A stretch of DNA of 64,000 bases from Sabellastarte sp. h YS-2021 (Eukaryota; Annelida; Polychaeta; Sabellida; Sabellidae), in NCBI GenBank assembly GCA_964017235.1, contig OZ024938.1, forward strand, positions 49,512,332 through 49,576,331. Reading direction: 5' to 3'. The notes under the pieces were generated by a model, which saw only the letters and a list, made by a program, of their open reading frames with translations, had not been told where the DNA came from and made no database searches. Positions 46,090-57,345 of this stretch are shown in pieces. A program made the position numbers and the translations under genes. Numbering within the stretch: position 1 is the stretch's first letter; every line of letters starts with the position of its first letter.

Positions 46090-47003
46090 CACACGAAAAT
46101 GAAAAATTGTGAATATCTTGGAAAAGCTATTTCTTCTGCTTTAATGCTCGGCGGGAGATACACACCACAGCAGTGGTCTTGACAAAAATTTTTGTCTCCC
46201 CAAAAATGGTGGCCATTTTGAATTTTCAAAGTTTTTGCAAAACACAAAAATGCTTATATCTCGAAAACCGTGCTATATGGAGCGAACTCAACAAAATTTT
46301 GGACCTGCTGGGTATCTCTGCAGAGTAGCCATGCCAATTTTCAAAATATTTTTGTCTCGCCAAATATAGCGGACATTTTTAATTTTTTTTATTTTTTGCA
46401 AAACACAAAAATGCTTATATCTTGAAAACCGTGCTAGATAGAGCAGACTGCGCTGACTTTGGTTGCCACAACAGTATAAGGCTAGAAATGAAGCATTTTC
46501 TTAATACTTTAGCACTCACCTTTATATCCTTTTCGGGACGCTTTGTTTTTGCTATGCAAAAACATTATCTTTTTTTTTTGCGAGCGATCCTCTAGTTTAT
46601 TAAGAATTTTACTTTTTTCTAACTTCCCATTGTAACAGATGGAATTTCATCAAGTGAGCCACAGATTTTGGGGTATGGGCATCTGTGATGCTATTTTTAT
46701 TTTTATAATTGTACAATGCATACAAATTTAGAAATTTAACAAATGAACAAAAAAAAATGTACATCAACACAGTACAACATATAACTGCAAGTATGTTGTA
46801 TCATTAATTTTTAACAAGGATTTTTTCAATTGCATTATAAATATTTTGAACATATTTAGTATATTGGTTGTATATGTTGAAAATTTTGTGCTTTATTTAC
46901 TTATATACTATTTACTTTCAAACATAATTTTTTTTTTGTTGGGGTTTTTGATATTTTGTACATAATTTCTGGATGAATGTATGTTGAAATGCATATTTTT
47001 CAG

Positions 47004-47104
47004 TGTTATTTCCACGTCACATGACACCTGAAGTCCGTGATAATACTATTAACTTGATACACACACTACGCAACTATCTGCATTATCACATCAAGTGCTC
47101 CAAG
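47004..47104 (+). CDS. ARPC2: ARPC2 exon 7
   Basis: 101 bases coding (V)[19 protein letters not shown] and [14 protein letters not shown]. Acceptor TTTCAG, donor GTAAGA. It is separated from exon 6 by a 5-kb intron holding Helentron-like copy 3. Confidence 0.96.
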
Positions 47105-47599
47105 GTAAGACTTGTCTGTAAGAACTTGGAAACTTAAATTTGTTCAAGTTTTAATGACATTGTATTAGGGGTGCGACCAAGTAATCAGTGCTCGATAAAC
47201 AAGCCAAATTTTTATGAAAAAAAACAATAAATAAATATAAACATAAATATAAACTATAGTGCCGGTATTGTTTATCAATACTGAAATATTTATCAATCCA
47301 TACTGATATCAGTAATGTAGGGTACAATATCAGTATCGGAACATAGTACTTAATAGATGCAATTAAGCTGTTTTCCATTCAAATAAAATATAAAATTTGA
47401 GAAATATATTAGTTTTCCTATCATTGTTGTCAAATCTCACTTACCGCTGAAGTGGAAACGCCATATTTGTTTACGTTTGGGGAAACTACTAAAACTTGCG
47501 AAAGTGTTTCGAAGCTCTCCCTCGGGGAAAACATCCATGACCCAATATTTCTAATATCGATGGATACAGAAAGCAAAAATATGGTTTGATATCAATATA

Positions 47600-47680
47600 T
47601 ATGTTTTGTACAAGTTGCAACTTGTAAAAGAAATCTGTACAAGTTGCAACTTGTACAAACAGCTTGTACAAGTTTGTATC
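47600..47680 (+). repeat. Palindrome cluster GTACAAGTTGCAACTTGTAC, first cluster
   Basis: Two full 20-base palindromes (47608, 47637) and a half-copy (47666) at 29-base steps, in ARPC2 intron 7. Confidence 0.9.
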
Positions 47681-48463
47681 TGACTTTTTGGGTTTGTTGG
47701 TATCCTTATAGTGTATAATGATTATCATGTTTTCTGTCAACAATTAACCTAAATTTATTTACTCCATAACAAAGGTATAAATTCATTATTTTACTATGAT
47801 AAAACCACATCTGAATTTTAAGATTATGCAAGGATGAAAAGCATAGTGTCAATTACAATTATGGATATACTATCATGATCTGTTCTTTGATGCTTTCCCT
47901 TACACACTTGTGATCCTAGTTTATTGCCTAGAGGTAAATCACAAAACAGCCCTGATGCTATAGGAAGCCACACCAAGACAGTCGATTGCATTTAGAATAT
48001 TTCTATTTCTGATTTAATACTTTTTAACTTTTATCTTTGAAGTCTGATTATTATTACAAACACTTTTCTGCCCAAGTCTTTTTAAAAATGAAAAAAGACT
48101 CAAGTCCACAGTTCCATAATCCCAAAGAGAACAAAGGTGGAGCCTTACAAGCATTAATAAGGAAATGCACAAATGCTGAACTTAAGTCTTTCACACAAAA
48201 CTTTATTTTTCTCTGCATGATAAACAATGTAAATAAGTTTACCTTGAGTGTTAAAGCACCATCTTTATATTATTAATATAAATATGTTAAAAACTTTTTT
48301 GTATTTCAACTGTTAAGCTTTCAAAGTTTTCTGTAAATTCTGTGCTAATTTTTTATGGAAAAATTAAAAACATATGACAGTCTTACATTAATTTGGATAT
48401 TTATACACGTAAAATCAGAGATATTTTCAATAAAATTGTGAATTGTTTATTTGGGGAAATTCT

Positions 48464-48731
48464 GTACAAGTTACAACTTGTACAGCCAATCTTGTATGAG
48501 TTGCAACTTGTACAAACTGCTTGTACAAGTTGCAACTTGTACAGGCTCTTTGTACGAGTTGCAACTTGTACAAAATCTCAACTTGTACATAACATATTCA
48601 TGTTACAGTAAATATGTGAAATCAGTAAATACACATATTTACTGAAATTTTCAGTAAATACGCATATTTACTGATTTTGTCAGTAGATATGCGTATTCCC
48701 TAAAATTTTCAGTAAATACACATATTCACTG
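48464..48731 (+). repeat. Two adjoining palindrome arrays with 29-base pitch
   Basis: GTACAAGTTGCAACTTGTAC-type palindromes start at 48464, 48494, 48523 and 48552. A different 22-base palindrome, CAGTAAATACGCATATTTACTG, starts at 48623, 48652, 48681 and 48710. Spacers are 7-10 bases and differ between repeats. The array is in ARPC2 intron 7; the small ORFs across it are by-products. Confidence 0.92.
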
Positions 48732-49333
48732 ATTTATGACCTGTGTTATTTCACAAGTTTACTGGTTTGACGTTCAGTAAAAATGTGAAATGAAACTTTG
48801 ATGTTCACTAGTTGTAACTATATAATATTAAATGGTAAAGCAAACTGTAAATTATATTGGAACAGTTTACTCTATATAATAATAAATGGTAAACCAAACT
48901 GTGAATTATATTTGAACATTTTACTCTATTATGATGACTATTAGAACATACTAAGCATACTTCATTTTAGAGTACATTACATGCAAATATGTTGAAAAAA
49001 TAGCACTGGGCTTTTAAATATTTATTTTTAAAAACTTTAGATATGTGCTTCTGAAGATATTATTTTCAATCCCACAGCTACTAAGGACCTATGTCATCCC
49101 TACAAATGATTGAAGATCATTTAACTTTTCACTCTTTTTATGTGAGTGATACATATAAAGCGTTTTTATTGGAAATAAATAAAAGTATATGCGTATTTAC
49201 CGAAATTTAGCATATTTGCTAATTAACTACCATCTAACTGATTATATTTTCCTGTAGTAAAATATTATTAGCAACACTTACTTACATTAAATCGTATAAT
49301 GCACCAGTTTTAACATAATATTTAATATATTAT

Positions 49334-49914
49334 AGGAATAAAAGACATATTCGAGTGCTTTATGATGGTTTTAAACTATCGAGCGGCTGAATATTAAAGT
49401 CACGAAGCCCGAAGGGCTGAGTGCTTTAATACAGCCGATCGATAGTTTAAAACCATCATAAAGCACGAGAATTTGTCTTTTATTCCTATTCTAAAATGGT
49501 TATATTAATAATTTGGTCAAAATAAGTGGTAAATCTGACGCAAAAATCAAAACAAATCCAACGCCATGTTGACTGTTCCATTAACTAAACATGCATAGTG
49601 ATGGATGTGTAAACAGCCTTTTGGTTTAAATATTGTTAGGAAATACCCACAGAATTCCGTGATCTCATAAATACTTATGAGCAGTGGATCTTTAAATGAA
49701 ATATTGATAAAGTCCCTTACAGAATTATTTGTCTTAGTATTTGCTGCATATAATTTAAGTTTTATTTCACCGCGAGTTGTTTGTTTACGTTTGTATGTCA
49801 AGGGAAGATGTACGAGATTTCAACAGCGTGCTTTATTTACCGTTCTATATTCGCGGTTCAAGCATTGCGCAAAAGACGTGTCCAAGGTCACTGCGCAGCG
49901 TACCATTTTAGAAT
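49334..49914 (-). mobile_element. 580-bp fold-back DNA element, copy 2 (ARPC2 intron 7)
   Basis: Inverted copy of 40643-41222: palindrome 49334-49487 first, then the body ending CCATTTTAGAAT at 49903-49914. Both copies share a segment with CGCGGTTCAAGCATTGCGCA. Confidence 0.9.
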
Positions 49915-51028
49915 AGCTAGTTTAGGTGATTGAAAGCTTTTATCTCTATATTTTTCGTTTATGGGAGCCGCCATATTGGATGTTTCTTCCTGTCCAGGTG
50001 GATACTAAACTTCGCGAGGGCTCGATATTGAGTCGAGTTTTCCTCTGTGAGCAAACACCCAAATTATTTGTAGTCATGGCACCCCTTCATTGTATTGTAT
50101 TGTGGCTCAAGGATGGCCATTTATTAACGTCCTTGAGGTTCTTTAACCTCCCACTAGGGATAGGACCCAATGACAGTGAACCACCATTTTATGTGGTCAT
50201 GCGAGCCACTATGTATCTGCCTGTACCTGGGTTTGAACCCTTGTCCACTGTGTTCCTAGGGCAGTGTGATGCCCCCTAGGCCATAGGAGCACATTTTATA
50301 TTTAATGCAGTTAAATAAAACCTGCTCAAAGCAATCTCAAGGGAGCAGAAGAATTATTCTACTTTCTGAGGAATTTTGCATAACAAGGTTAGCGTACGTT
50401 AAATTCTACTTCTTCTGGTTCCACTTAAGCAGTAATAACTAAGGACGAGATGGTAGCAGATTTCTCCTTTTGGTATCCCACCAATGCAAAACTGTCTTGA
50501 TTCCACGATGCCAAAATAAATGACGTTTAGTATTTTCCCAATTGAACTGGCGGCCAACAGGAAATATATTTGATCATAACAAAACAAGTCCATCAAAAAT
50601 CACTTCAAAAATTTGAAAAAAAAACTGCCTAAATGTGATACCTGCTTCAGATTTATCATATCATTCCGATAGTTAGTGTTTTCCAACAATTTTATGCACT
50701 GACGATCAACATGTTGGAATTAAGATTTTGTTTCGGTATTTCAGTAAGATTCCTAAATACTGGTAATACCATATCATCCGTTGTAATATCATATGAAGTA
50801 ATAGAATACAGGGAAAAATGATGGTAGTTATTTCCATATTTGTTGATAAAGATAAAAAAAAATTTTTTTTTTTTTTTTGTATTGTTAAATGCATCCACAA
50901 GTGGTGGGTATAATTTGGGTTCAGGCCTAAATACATTTATAGAACCTGCTCAGTATGAAAAAGTTGAACACAAACGATAAATTTCTGAGTCATTTAAGTC
51001 TTGGGAATTTGTGACATAGTCTTGTTCT

Positions 51029-51735
51029 GGGCCGGGATTCGCAAAAGGTTTTAAATCTTAGACAAAATTTTAGCTAAGACCAGTCTTAAGTTTAAGCCTT
51101 TTGTCCTAGCTGAGATTTTATCGTAAGTTGGGATTCACAAAAACTGCTTGGCAAAATCTTAGCTGAGACAAAATTTATGCAAAAAGTCTTAACTCTTTTA
51201 TATCCAAATTAATAATTTTTAACAAAACAAATATTTTTTAACAATAAATACACCAAACATGCTCTTCAAAAATATAAATGGATTTGTTACTTCTTTATTG
51301 TAAAATTATGTAGAAATAGTAATCTTGGAGTTTTATCGTGAGGTAGCCATTTTGATGACAATATTTTTGCCACAATTAAGGAGGCAAAATGTGGAAATTT
51401 ATAGGAAATTAAACAATGTAAATTCTATTACAATCCACAGAAATTACTTTTATAGGAAGTATAGTTCCCCATAGTACATATTTTGTTGGTATAACAAAGG
51501 GTAAAATGTAATTACATGCAATGGAATATTTTAAAAATGACTTAAGTCTGCCTTGCAGTGGTCTTAAAATTAAGACAAAACTTAAGACAAAGTTTTGTCT
51601 TAGACCTTTTATGAATTCCATTTTTCTAAGCATAAATTTTGTCTTAACTTTATGACAAAGTTTTTAACATGTAAAACTTTTATCTTAGACTCAAGACATA
51701 TCTCAGACTTAAGACCTTTTGTGAATCCCGCCCCT
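51029..51735 (+). mobile_element. Fold-back element with GGGATTCGCAAAAGG ends, copy 2 (ARPC2 intron 7)
   Basis: Left end GGGCCGGGATTCGCAAAAGG, right end CCTTTTGTGAATCCCGCCCC. An internal GTTGGGATTCACAAAAACTG near 51126 suggests a composite of two copies. Related to 33613-33857. Confidence 0.7.
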
Positions 51736-52074
51736 GGTGTACATTATAGAATATTCTAGTACTGGTTGTCATATTTTCATTATACTGTCTGTACTGGTTA
51801 CATTTTTCACCCAATATAGTCAAATATTTTCCACATTAGGCGTAAATGAGTGTTAACCATGAAAATATAATTTAATTTATATAGTTTTTGAAAGTTTTTA
51901 GACATATATACCTTTCTGCCTCCAACATATGTTTTTTTTCAGTCTTTGTGGCAGAACAGGGTATGTTTTGTATCACGTCAGTTAAATTTCTTTTTCCTCC
52001 CGTACTTCATTTTATTGCTTACTAAAATCTGTCTTAAAAACAGACCCATGCCATGCTTTTTCCAAACATTTCAG

Positions 52075-52175
52075 GCTTACATTCATGCAAGAATGAGGGC
52101 AAAGACTTCAGACTTCCTGAAAGTGCTCAACAGAGCCAGACCGGAACCTAAGAATGTAGAGAAGAAAACATTCTC
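52075..52175 (+). CDS. ARPC2: ARPC2 exon 8
   Basis: 101 bases coding AYIHARMRAKTSDFLKVLNR and ARPEPKNVEKKTF plus two bases of Ser. Acceptor TTTCAG, donor GTAAGT. Confidence 0.96.
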
Positions 52176-52551
52176 GTAAGTCTGAATACATTATTGATTT
52201 AATGTCACCATGACAACGGGGCCATATGCTTTTGCAAGGCTTTTTATATACATTGTTTATTCATTAATTGTACAGTATTCTCCTGTCATGATAGCTAGGA
52301 TGCTAGTGCATGTCTGTGTGAATTTTTAAAGATAATTCAATCAGTGATAGGGCTCTTTACACAGTTATTTGTGCCATATGAGAGGATGTGAGTGTAAAAT
52401 TATAAACCTTTGATATGTCACATATATACAACATAAATTTTTCTGTATGTGTAAAGCTGATATGGGTGGGTCACTTACTCCCCACTGCTCCATTGTAAAA
52501 CTTTCTTTGTTAATGATTAAATACACTAAAATATTGTGTTTGTATTTTCAG

Positions 52552-52576
52552 CGGTAAGACCTTCAAGATGTCATAA
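52552..52576 (+). CDS. ARPC2: ARPC2 exon 9 (stop codon)
   Basis: 25 bases completing Ser then GKTFKMS and TAA, the expected short C-terminal tail. Acceptor TTTCAG. The 3' UTR begins here; an AATAAA at about 53076 is one possible polyadenylation signal, not proven. The proximal 3' UTR includes a MITE (52687). Confidence 0.93.
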
Positions 52577-52686
52577 GGATATATACTTCTCTGCATCGAT
52601 TTGAACACTAGCTGATGATTTAAAAAAAATTGTACAGAGAATTGTAACGAGGCAGTGCCAAGGAGTCGGATGTAGTAGTGACCATA

Positions 52687-52896
52687 TAGAGTAAGGAATC
52701 TAAAATTCGCCACTTCCAAAACCTTACTTAGTTTTATGAAAAATTGATGGTTTGTCTTTAACTTGGTATTTTTCAGTTCCAAAAACCTTAATTTACTATA
52801 CAAACAATAATTCTCACCTCAGTTCATTTATTTTATTAGTAGATTCACATGTGGCGAATTTCAGAGATGTGGCGAATTTTAGATTTCTTACTCTAT
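52687..52896 (+). mobile_element. MITE with GAGTAAGGAATC ends, copy 2
   Basis: About 210 bases in the ARPC2 3' UTR or just past it; TA borders, ends GAGTAAGGAATCTAAAATTC and GAATTTTAGATTTCTTACTC. Confidence 0.87.
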
Positions 52897-53504
52897 ACCA
52901 GTCAATGGAAACTGCTAAAATGTATATGTTTGTTAAATATTTTCCATATTCAGAAAAGTTCCACTATTTTATTAAACGGGAGCATGTTTAGTTTAAGGTG
53001 AATAGATCACAGCAGGATCAAATTAGTAATCATAAAAAAAATTAAACCTGCCTGTTAGTTCATATATAACATTGAAATAAAAAAATATATATATATATTT
53101 TGTGAAACAGAAACCGAAAATGGCTTTTTCAGTGTTAATCTTATATTTGCTTGTTTTAGAGAATATCATAGTTAGATATCGGCCTATATCAGTGCAAAAG
53201 TTATGAAGAAAAGAAAGTGATTAAAGTTGTAAATATCTGTAATTTTTTTTACAAACAGGTGTATATATAATATCATTTGTATATAATATAGACAACTTGA
53301 ATATAGATTGAAACAATATATAGTGCTGGCAAACTAATGATTAGTTATAGTGAAGGACATTGTGCAAAACTAAATATATACATGTAACTATATAGGAAAT
53401 ATAATTCTCTGTTTTTTTGTCTTATATGTCTCGAAGCTATTGTCATGCTGTATCTGCCATTAGCAAAACATCTATTAATGCAATAGTAGTCTTAGTGATA
53501 ACAC

Positions 53505-53702
53505 TTACCGTATTTTTTCAAAATATGGCCTGGGCGTTAATTATTTTCAAATGGCATCAGACCAGGCGTTAAATTGAACCAGGCGTTCTTTTGAAATACA
53601 AAAAACAGTGTTATAAATTGTAAACAGTGTGCTTGGTACCAGGCGTTAATTTGAACCAGGCGTTTATTTGAACCTGGGCGTTATTTTGGAAATTTACGGT
53701 AA
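53505..53702 (+). mobile_element. MITE with TTACCGTA ends
   Basis: About 200 bases from TTACCGTATTTTTTCAAAAT to ATTTTGGAAATTTACGGTAA, with several CAGGCGTTAATTTGAAC-type segments facing each other inside. No ORF. Confidence 0.7.
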
Positions 53703-54619
53703 ATTCATGAAAATACAGCAGCCCTTAATGTCATTATATTGAGACAATTCCAGTATGATTATAAATGTAAATACATTTGCTGTGACATTTAAAACGAGTT
53801 AGGTTGAATACGCAAAAAATATTATACTTGGTAAGTATGTTTAGTTTGATTCTGCCAAGGAAGTTAGTTTAGGTAAACACTTCCGTATTGTACCATGATA
53901 AGCAGTGTGGTGTATGGAGAAATTAGTGATTGGTTCTGCTGGGAGTCGATCCCATGGCCTTCTGATTACACCCAGAAATAAACACAAGTGTAGCTCTTAA
54001 ACCAGCGGAGCTAAGGAGGAATTAGTGAAGGGATTGAAATGCAAGTTCATTATCAATATCAAACTCTAAATTGACTTTTCATATCGATCGATATTAGAAT
54101 ATTGTTTCACGCTAGAAATGCATTATTTTGCACTTATTTATCCTTCAGTTATCAAAAATCATTTTGCAATCATTAATAAAACCTGCCTATAAAAGCAATA
54201 AATCTCATGAAAAATTTCATAATAAATATTTTGATATATCGACATTGATGATCAAACTACAGGGAATTGCTAAGCTGCAAAACTGTTCTGAAAATTCTTC
54301 CTTGGCAGATGCTAAAAACGATATTGAAATGAACACATTTATTAACGATATTGAAATTTTTGAAGATATGTCGATCAATATTTAAATATTGATATATGAT
54401 CCCTTCACTAAGAGGAATCCCTGGAAGCCCAGTTAGTAATAGAACTGATATATACGTGAGGATATTACAGTAGAATTCCCTTGAAGTAGAAGTTAAACCA
54501 TATCCATAGAGAGCACCTGCTCTTGATATTTATCTTCATATTCTTGCTAAGCACAAGTATTTCTCTGATCCAGTGAGATTCAAATCAATCAAGTTCAACT
54601 GTAAAAAAATCATAGTGTG

Positions 54620-54848
54620 TAGAGTAAGAAATCTAAAATTCGCCAGGAATCTAAAATTCGCCACCTCTAAAACCTTAGTTAATTTTATGAAGAAAATGAT
54701 GTTTTTGTCCAAAAATTGGTATTTTTCAGTTCAAAAAGCCTTAATTTACTATACAGTCAACAAATCTCACCACAATTCATTTATTTTATTAGTATTTTCA
54801 CATGTGGCGAATTTCAGATATGTGGCGAATTTTAGACTTCTTACTCTA
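54620..54848 (+). mobile_element. MITE with GAGTAAGAAATC ends, copy 3
   Basis: About 229 bases; the interior matches copy 1 (4567) in inverse orientation, including GATGTTTTTGTCCAAAAATT. TA borders. Confidence 0.88.
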
Positions 54849-55851
54849 CTCACACTTCTGCTCTAGATTTCACAAGTATAGAGCATTTTGCCAGAAATGA
54901 AAGAAAATTCTAAAACAGTCCCATATAACCCATCTGTTTCTGGAATATTTGGCACATTAATGTATTGTCAGCATTAGTCACAATTTCAGTCACAAAGTAG
55001 ATCTGCTTCACATGAAAACAAATTTGCTTCTACATGTGCAAGAGATTGAAGAGGTAAAAGAGGTGAAAAAAGCCTGCTGAAATATGATACCATATTCCTA
55101 CTTCTTGAGCATTTTATTAAAATAAAAACTGAAATAATACCTCAAAAATATTCCAATAAATGGAACCCATTAATTGCCAATATAAAGAGAAACTTGAGAG
55201 GGAACTGTAAAGAACCCCGATTTTGTTGCTACCTCCATACATACTTAGCTATGTAGTAAATATATAGCATTAGATTCTGCTGATGTAATTAAGGGATGGT
55301 AAGTGCAATCATTTATTAGTTAACCTAGAGCCTTGATGCAAAACTGAATAAATTATGTGATAGGTAAAGTATGAAAAGTGTGCCTTACTGGGAAAATAAT
55401 GCACACTTTACGAGACATCTAAGTGTGCTTTAAATAGTAATCAGTACATAAATGGGATCCACTGCTTTGTCTTGGGCAACAAGAAACAAAATACATTTCT
55501 CAACACCAAATTATCTCAAATTTGTCAAGAATTTCCCAGAATTGATTATGTCCTCTGGTGAGTTTTATATAATGTAGTAAGTTTTTACATTTTATACTCT
55601 AGCAATGCTAAGTATCAGTAAGTCTAATCTGCAAATTCTTTCTGATCTTTGTTACACAGTAGTGCGTCTTTTATATCCAGTCCTCAGTTGTCCTAAATAT
55701 TGAGTAACATTTTCACAGACTTACGATATAATGACTCTATTGTTTGAAAAAGACTATCAATCATCTGATAGCTGTAGAGTTGCTTTCTGCGCATGTGTGC
55801 AAGTAGAGGTTTTGTTCAGTTCTCCGTACACATTGTTATAGTTTGTAACAT

Positions 55852-56079
55852 TAGAGTAAGGAATCTAAAATTCGCCAGGAATGTAAAATTCGCCACCTCT
55901 AAAAACCTTTGTTAATTCTATGAAAAAAATGATGTTTTGTCTTAAACTTCGTATTTTTGGTTCAAAAAGCCTTAATTTACTATACATTCAACAAATCTCA
56001 GCTCAGTTCATTTAATTTATTAGTAATTCCACAGGTGGCGAATTTCAGATATGTGGCGAATTTTAGATTCCTTACTCTA
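55852..56079 (+). mobile_element. MITE with GAGTAAGGAATC ends, copy 4
   Basis: About 228 bases, ends GAGTAAGGAATCTAAAATTC / GAATTTTAGATTCCTTACTC, TA borders, doubled AAATTCGCCA at each end (one unit reads GTAAAATTCGCCA). Confidence 0.88.
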
Positions 56080-56239
56080 TCTTTTATATAAAGCAGAATG
56101 ATAGGAACACAATACAATAAAACATTGAAATATGTTTTGATGCCTGCCAAGGGTTTCTGTTATCTCTGACCCAGTGTTAGAGTATTGAACTTCGGAGTGT
56201 AATGTCTGGGTTTTGATCTATATGTGTCCCTCTTCACAC

Positions 56240-56345
56240 AGCATCTAATCACAGACTGTCACTTCTGTGTGTCTATAACACCCACAAGTGGAATGCCGAA
56301 GTCTTGTCCCAATATGACCTTGGCTGTTGAATCGGACATAAAACT
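56240..56345 (+). repeat. SINE-like fragment, copy 1
   Basis: CATCTAATCACAGACTGTCA ... CAATATGACCTTGGCTGTTG matches the inner part of the SINE-like copies on the minus strand near 59.4 and 61.3 kb. The 5' A-box part is missing. Confidence 0.55.
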
Positions 56346-57254
56346 ACCAACTTTGAATCCTTGTTGCCCAAAGAGTGTGATTGGTTACCAACACCAGTTC
56401 CGAGGCAAACCTACAACAGGAAAAGCTCTGAGTCTGCCCAGGCAACATCCTTCAAATAAAATTGGGTGAAGGTGTTGTGAGATTTCCAGTGGCAGGCTGA
56501 CAAGATCTGATCTAAGGAGATCCCTGATTGGAAAGCCTTAGAGGCAGCAAAGGCCTGTTAGATGCGAGTTGAACTCTAGTTGAATTCGAGTAAATGACAC
56601 AAATATAAATAAAATAGCAATGTCTTGTTTAATAAAGTAGGACATACTCTAAGCACCTTCATGCCACAAGCACTGTACATGCACACTGGCCCATATGGGT
56701 TACAACTTAATTGTGTGACACTGGATTCGAGAACTGGATCAGGAAGAAGTTTTCTATGAAAGATGATTTGCTTTAGGCTATTGTGGCAATATGACCCCAT
56801 TGGCCAAAGCCAGGTTTTTTCCCGTTTTTTTTTTTTTCAACTGATCGCCCAAGCTTCTTGCATGTTTAATTGTTCCTCCCTCATATTATCGATTCTCCTG
56901 TGTCCTTGGAAGTATTTGTTGTTTTTTCAACATGTTTATCATTATATTACTGCACTGTTGGTAGCATTTATAAACATTACTTTTGTTTTGGCTGTCCTGA
57001 AAAGCAAATTAGAAGGGTCATTTTTGTTGGATATGTTCAATATTAATTAATAACTGAGCAATATTGCCTTAACAGATAAAGTAATGAAATTGCTGGTAAG
57101 AGCTCCAGTAAATCTCATGGTTCTGTTGTTTGAAGTTACATTCATGATCAGGCACTTCCAAGTATGAACACAAAACCCATTGACAATACACAATTGTGTT
57201 TCATCTTGAATACAAAAATTCCACCACTACTTAGATACCCTGAGGTGTCTAAAT

Positions 57255-57345
57255 GTTTTCCGTGCTCAAAATAAATGGACCTAAAAGCTGAAATTGAATT
57301 ATAATGAAACTGAAGTCATTGTGTTTGGTTCGAAGTGATAGTATA
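57255..57345 (+). pseudogene. Possible LINE reverse-transcriptase scrap
   Basis: In one frame the sequence reads NETEVIVFGSK after a degraded WMDLKAEIELN-like stretch, resembling the LINE motif where K-L-N-x-x-K-T-E is followed by I-x-F-G. Very short and with stops, so weak. Confidence 0.3.

Larger units (their letters stand above)
42900..46595 (+). mobile_element. Helentron-like non-autonomous element, copy 3 (ARPC2 intron 6)
   Basis: About 3.7 kb in plus orientation. Terminal hairpin 42900-42921 (AAGCGTCCC-GCAA-GGGACGCTT), two GGCTCCGCC minisatellite units, five 169-bp units, about 14 units of the 133-bp satellite, subterminal inverted GGGACGCTT at 46535-46543, palindrome 46545-46563, and CTAG at 46592-46595. 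It is inserted inside the TGACCT-rich repeat, whose other copy (58.1-59.1 kb) lacks the insertion. No coding sequence found. Confidence 0.8.
34185..52576 (+). other. ARPC2: ARPC2 gene, Arp2/3 complex subunit 2 (p34-Arc), complete
   Basis: Nine coding exons: 34185-34258, 39144-39237, 39770-39869, 40199-40385, 41247-41340, 41864-41990, 47004-47104, 52075-52175 and 52552-52576. They total 903 bases, that is 300 residues plus stop, the usual length of animal ARPC2. All introns are GT-AG and every join keeps frame. The product is the p34 subunit that, with ARPC4, forms the structural core of the Arp2/3 complex, contacts the mother actin filament and holds Arp2 and Arp3 for branched actin nucleation in the cytoplasm. 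Highly conserved blocks include [80 protein letters not shown] and RMRAKTSDFLKVLNRARP. It is divergent from the LANCL gene. Introns 1, 4, 6 and 7 are enlarged by repeats. Confidence 0.97.

Noticed and set aside
47600-48731. CRISPR-like array
   Set aside because: Repeats are palindromes of 20-22 bases with 7-10-base spacers in an animal intron; spacer length and context do not fit CRISPR.
50041-50280. 117-codon ORF and possible SINE near GGGTTTGAACCC
   Set aside because: No family resemblance in the protein, and only one box-like motif; insufficient to call.
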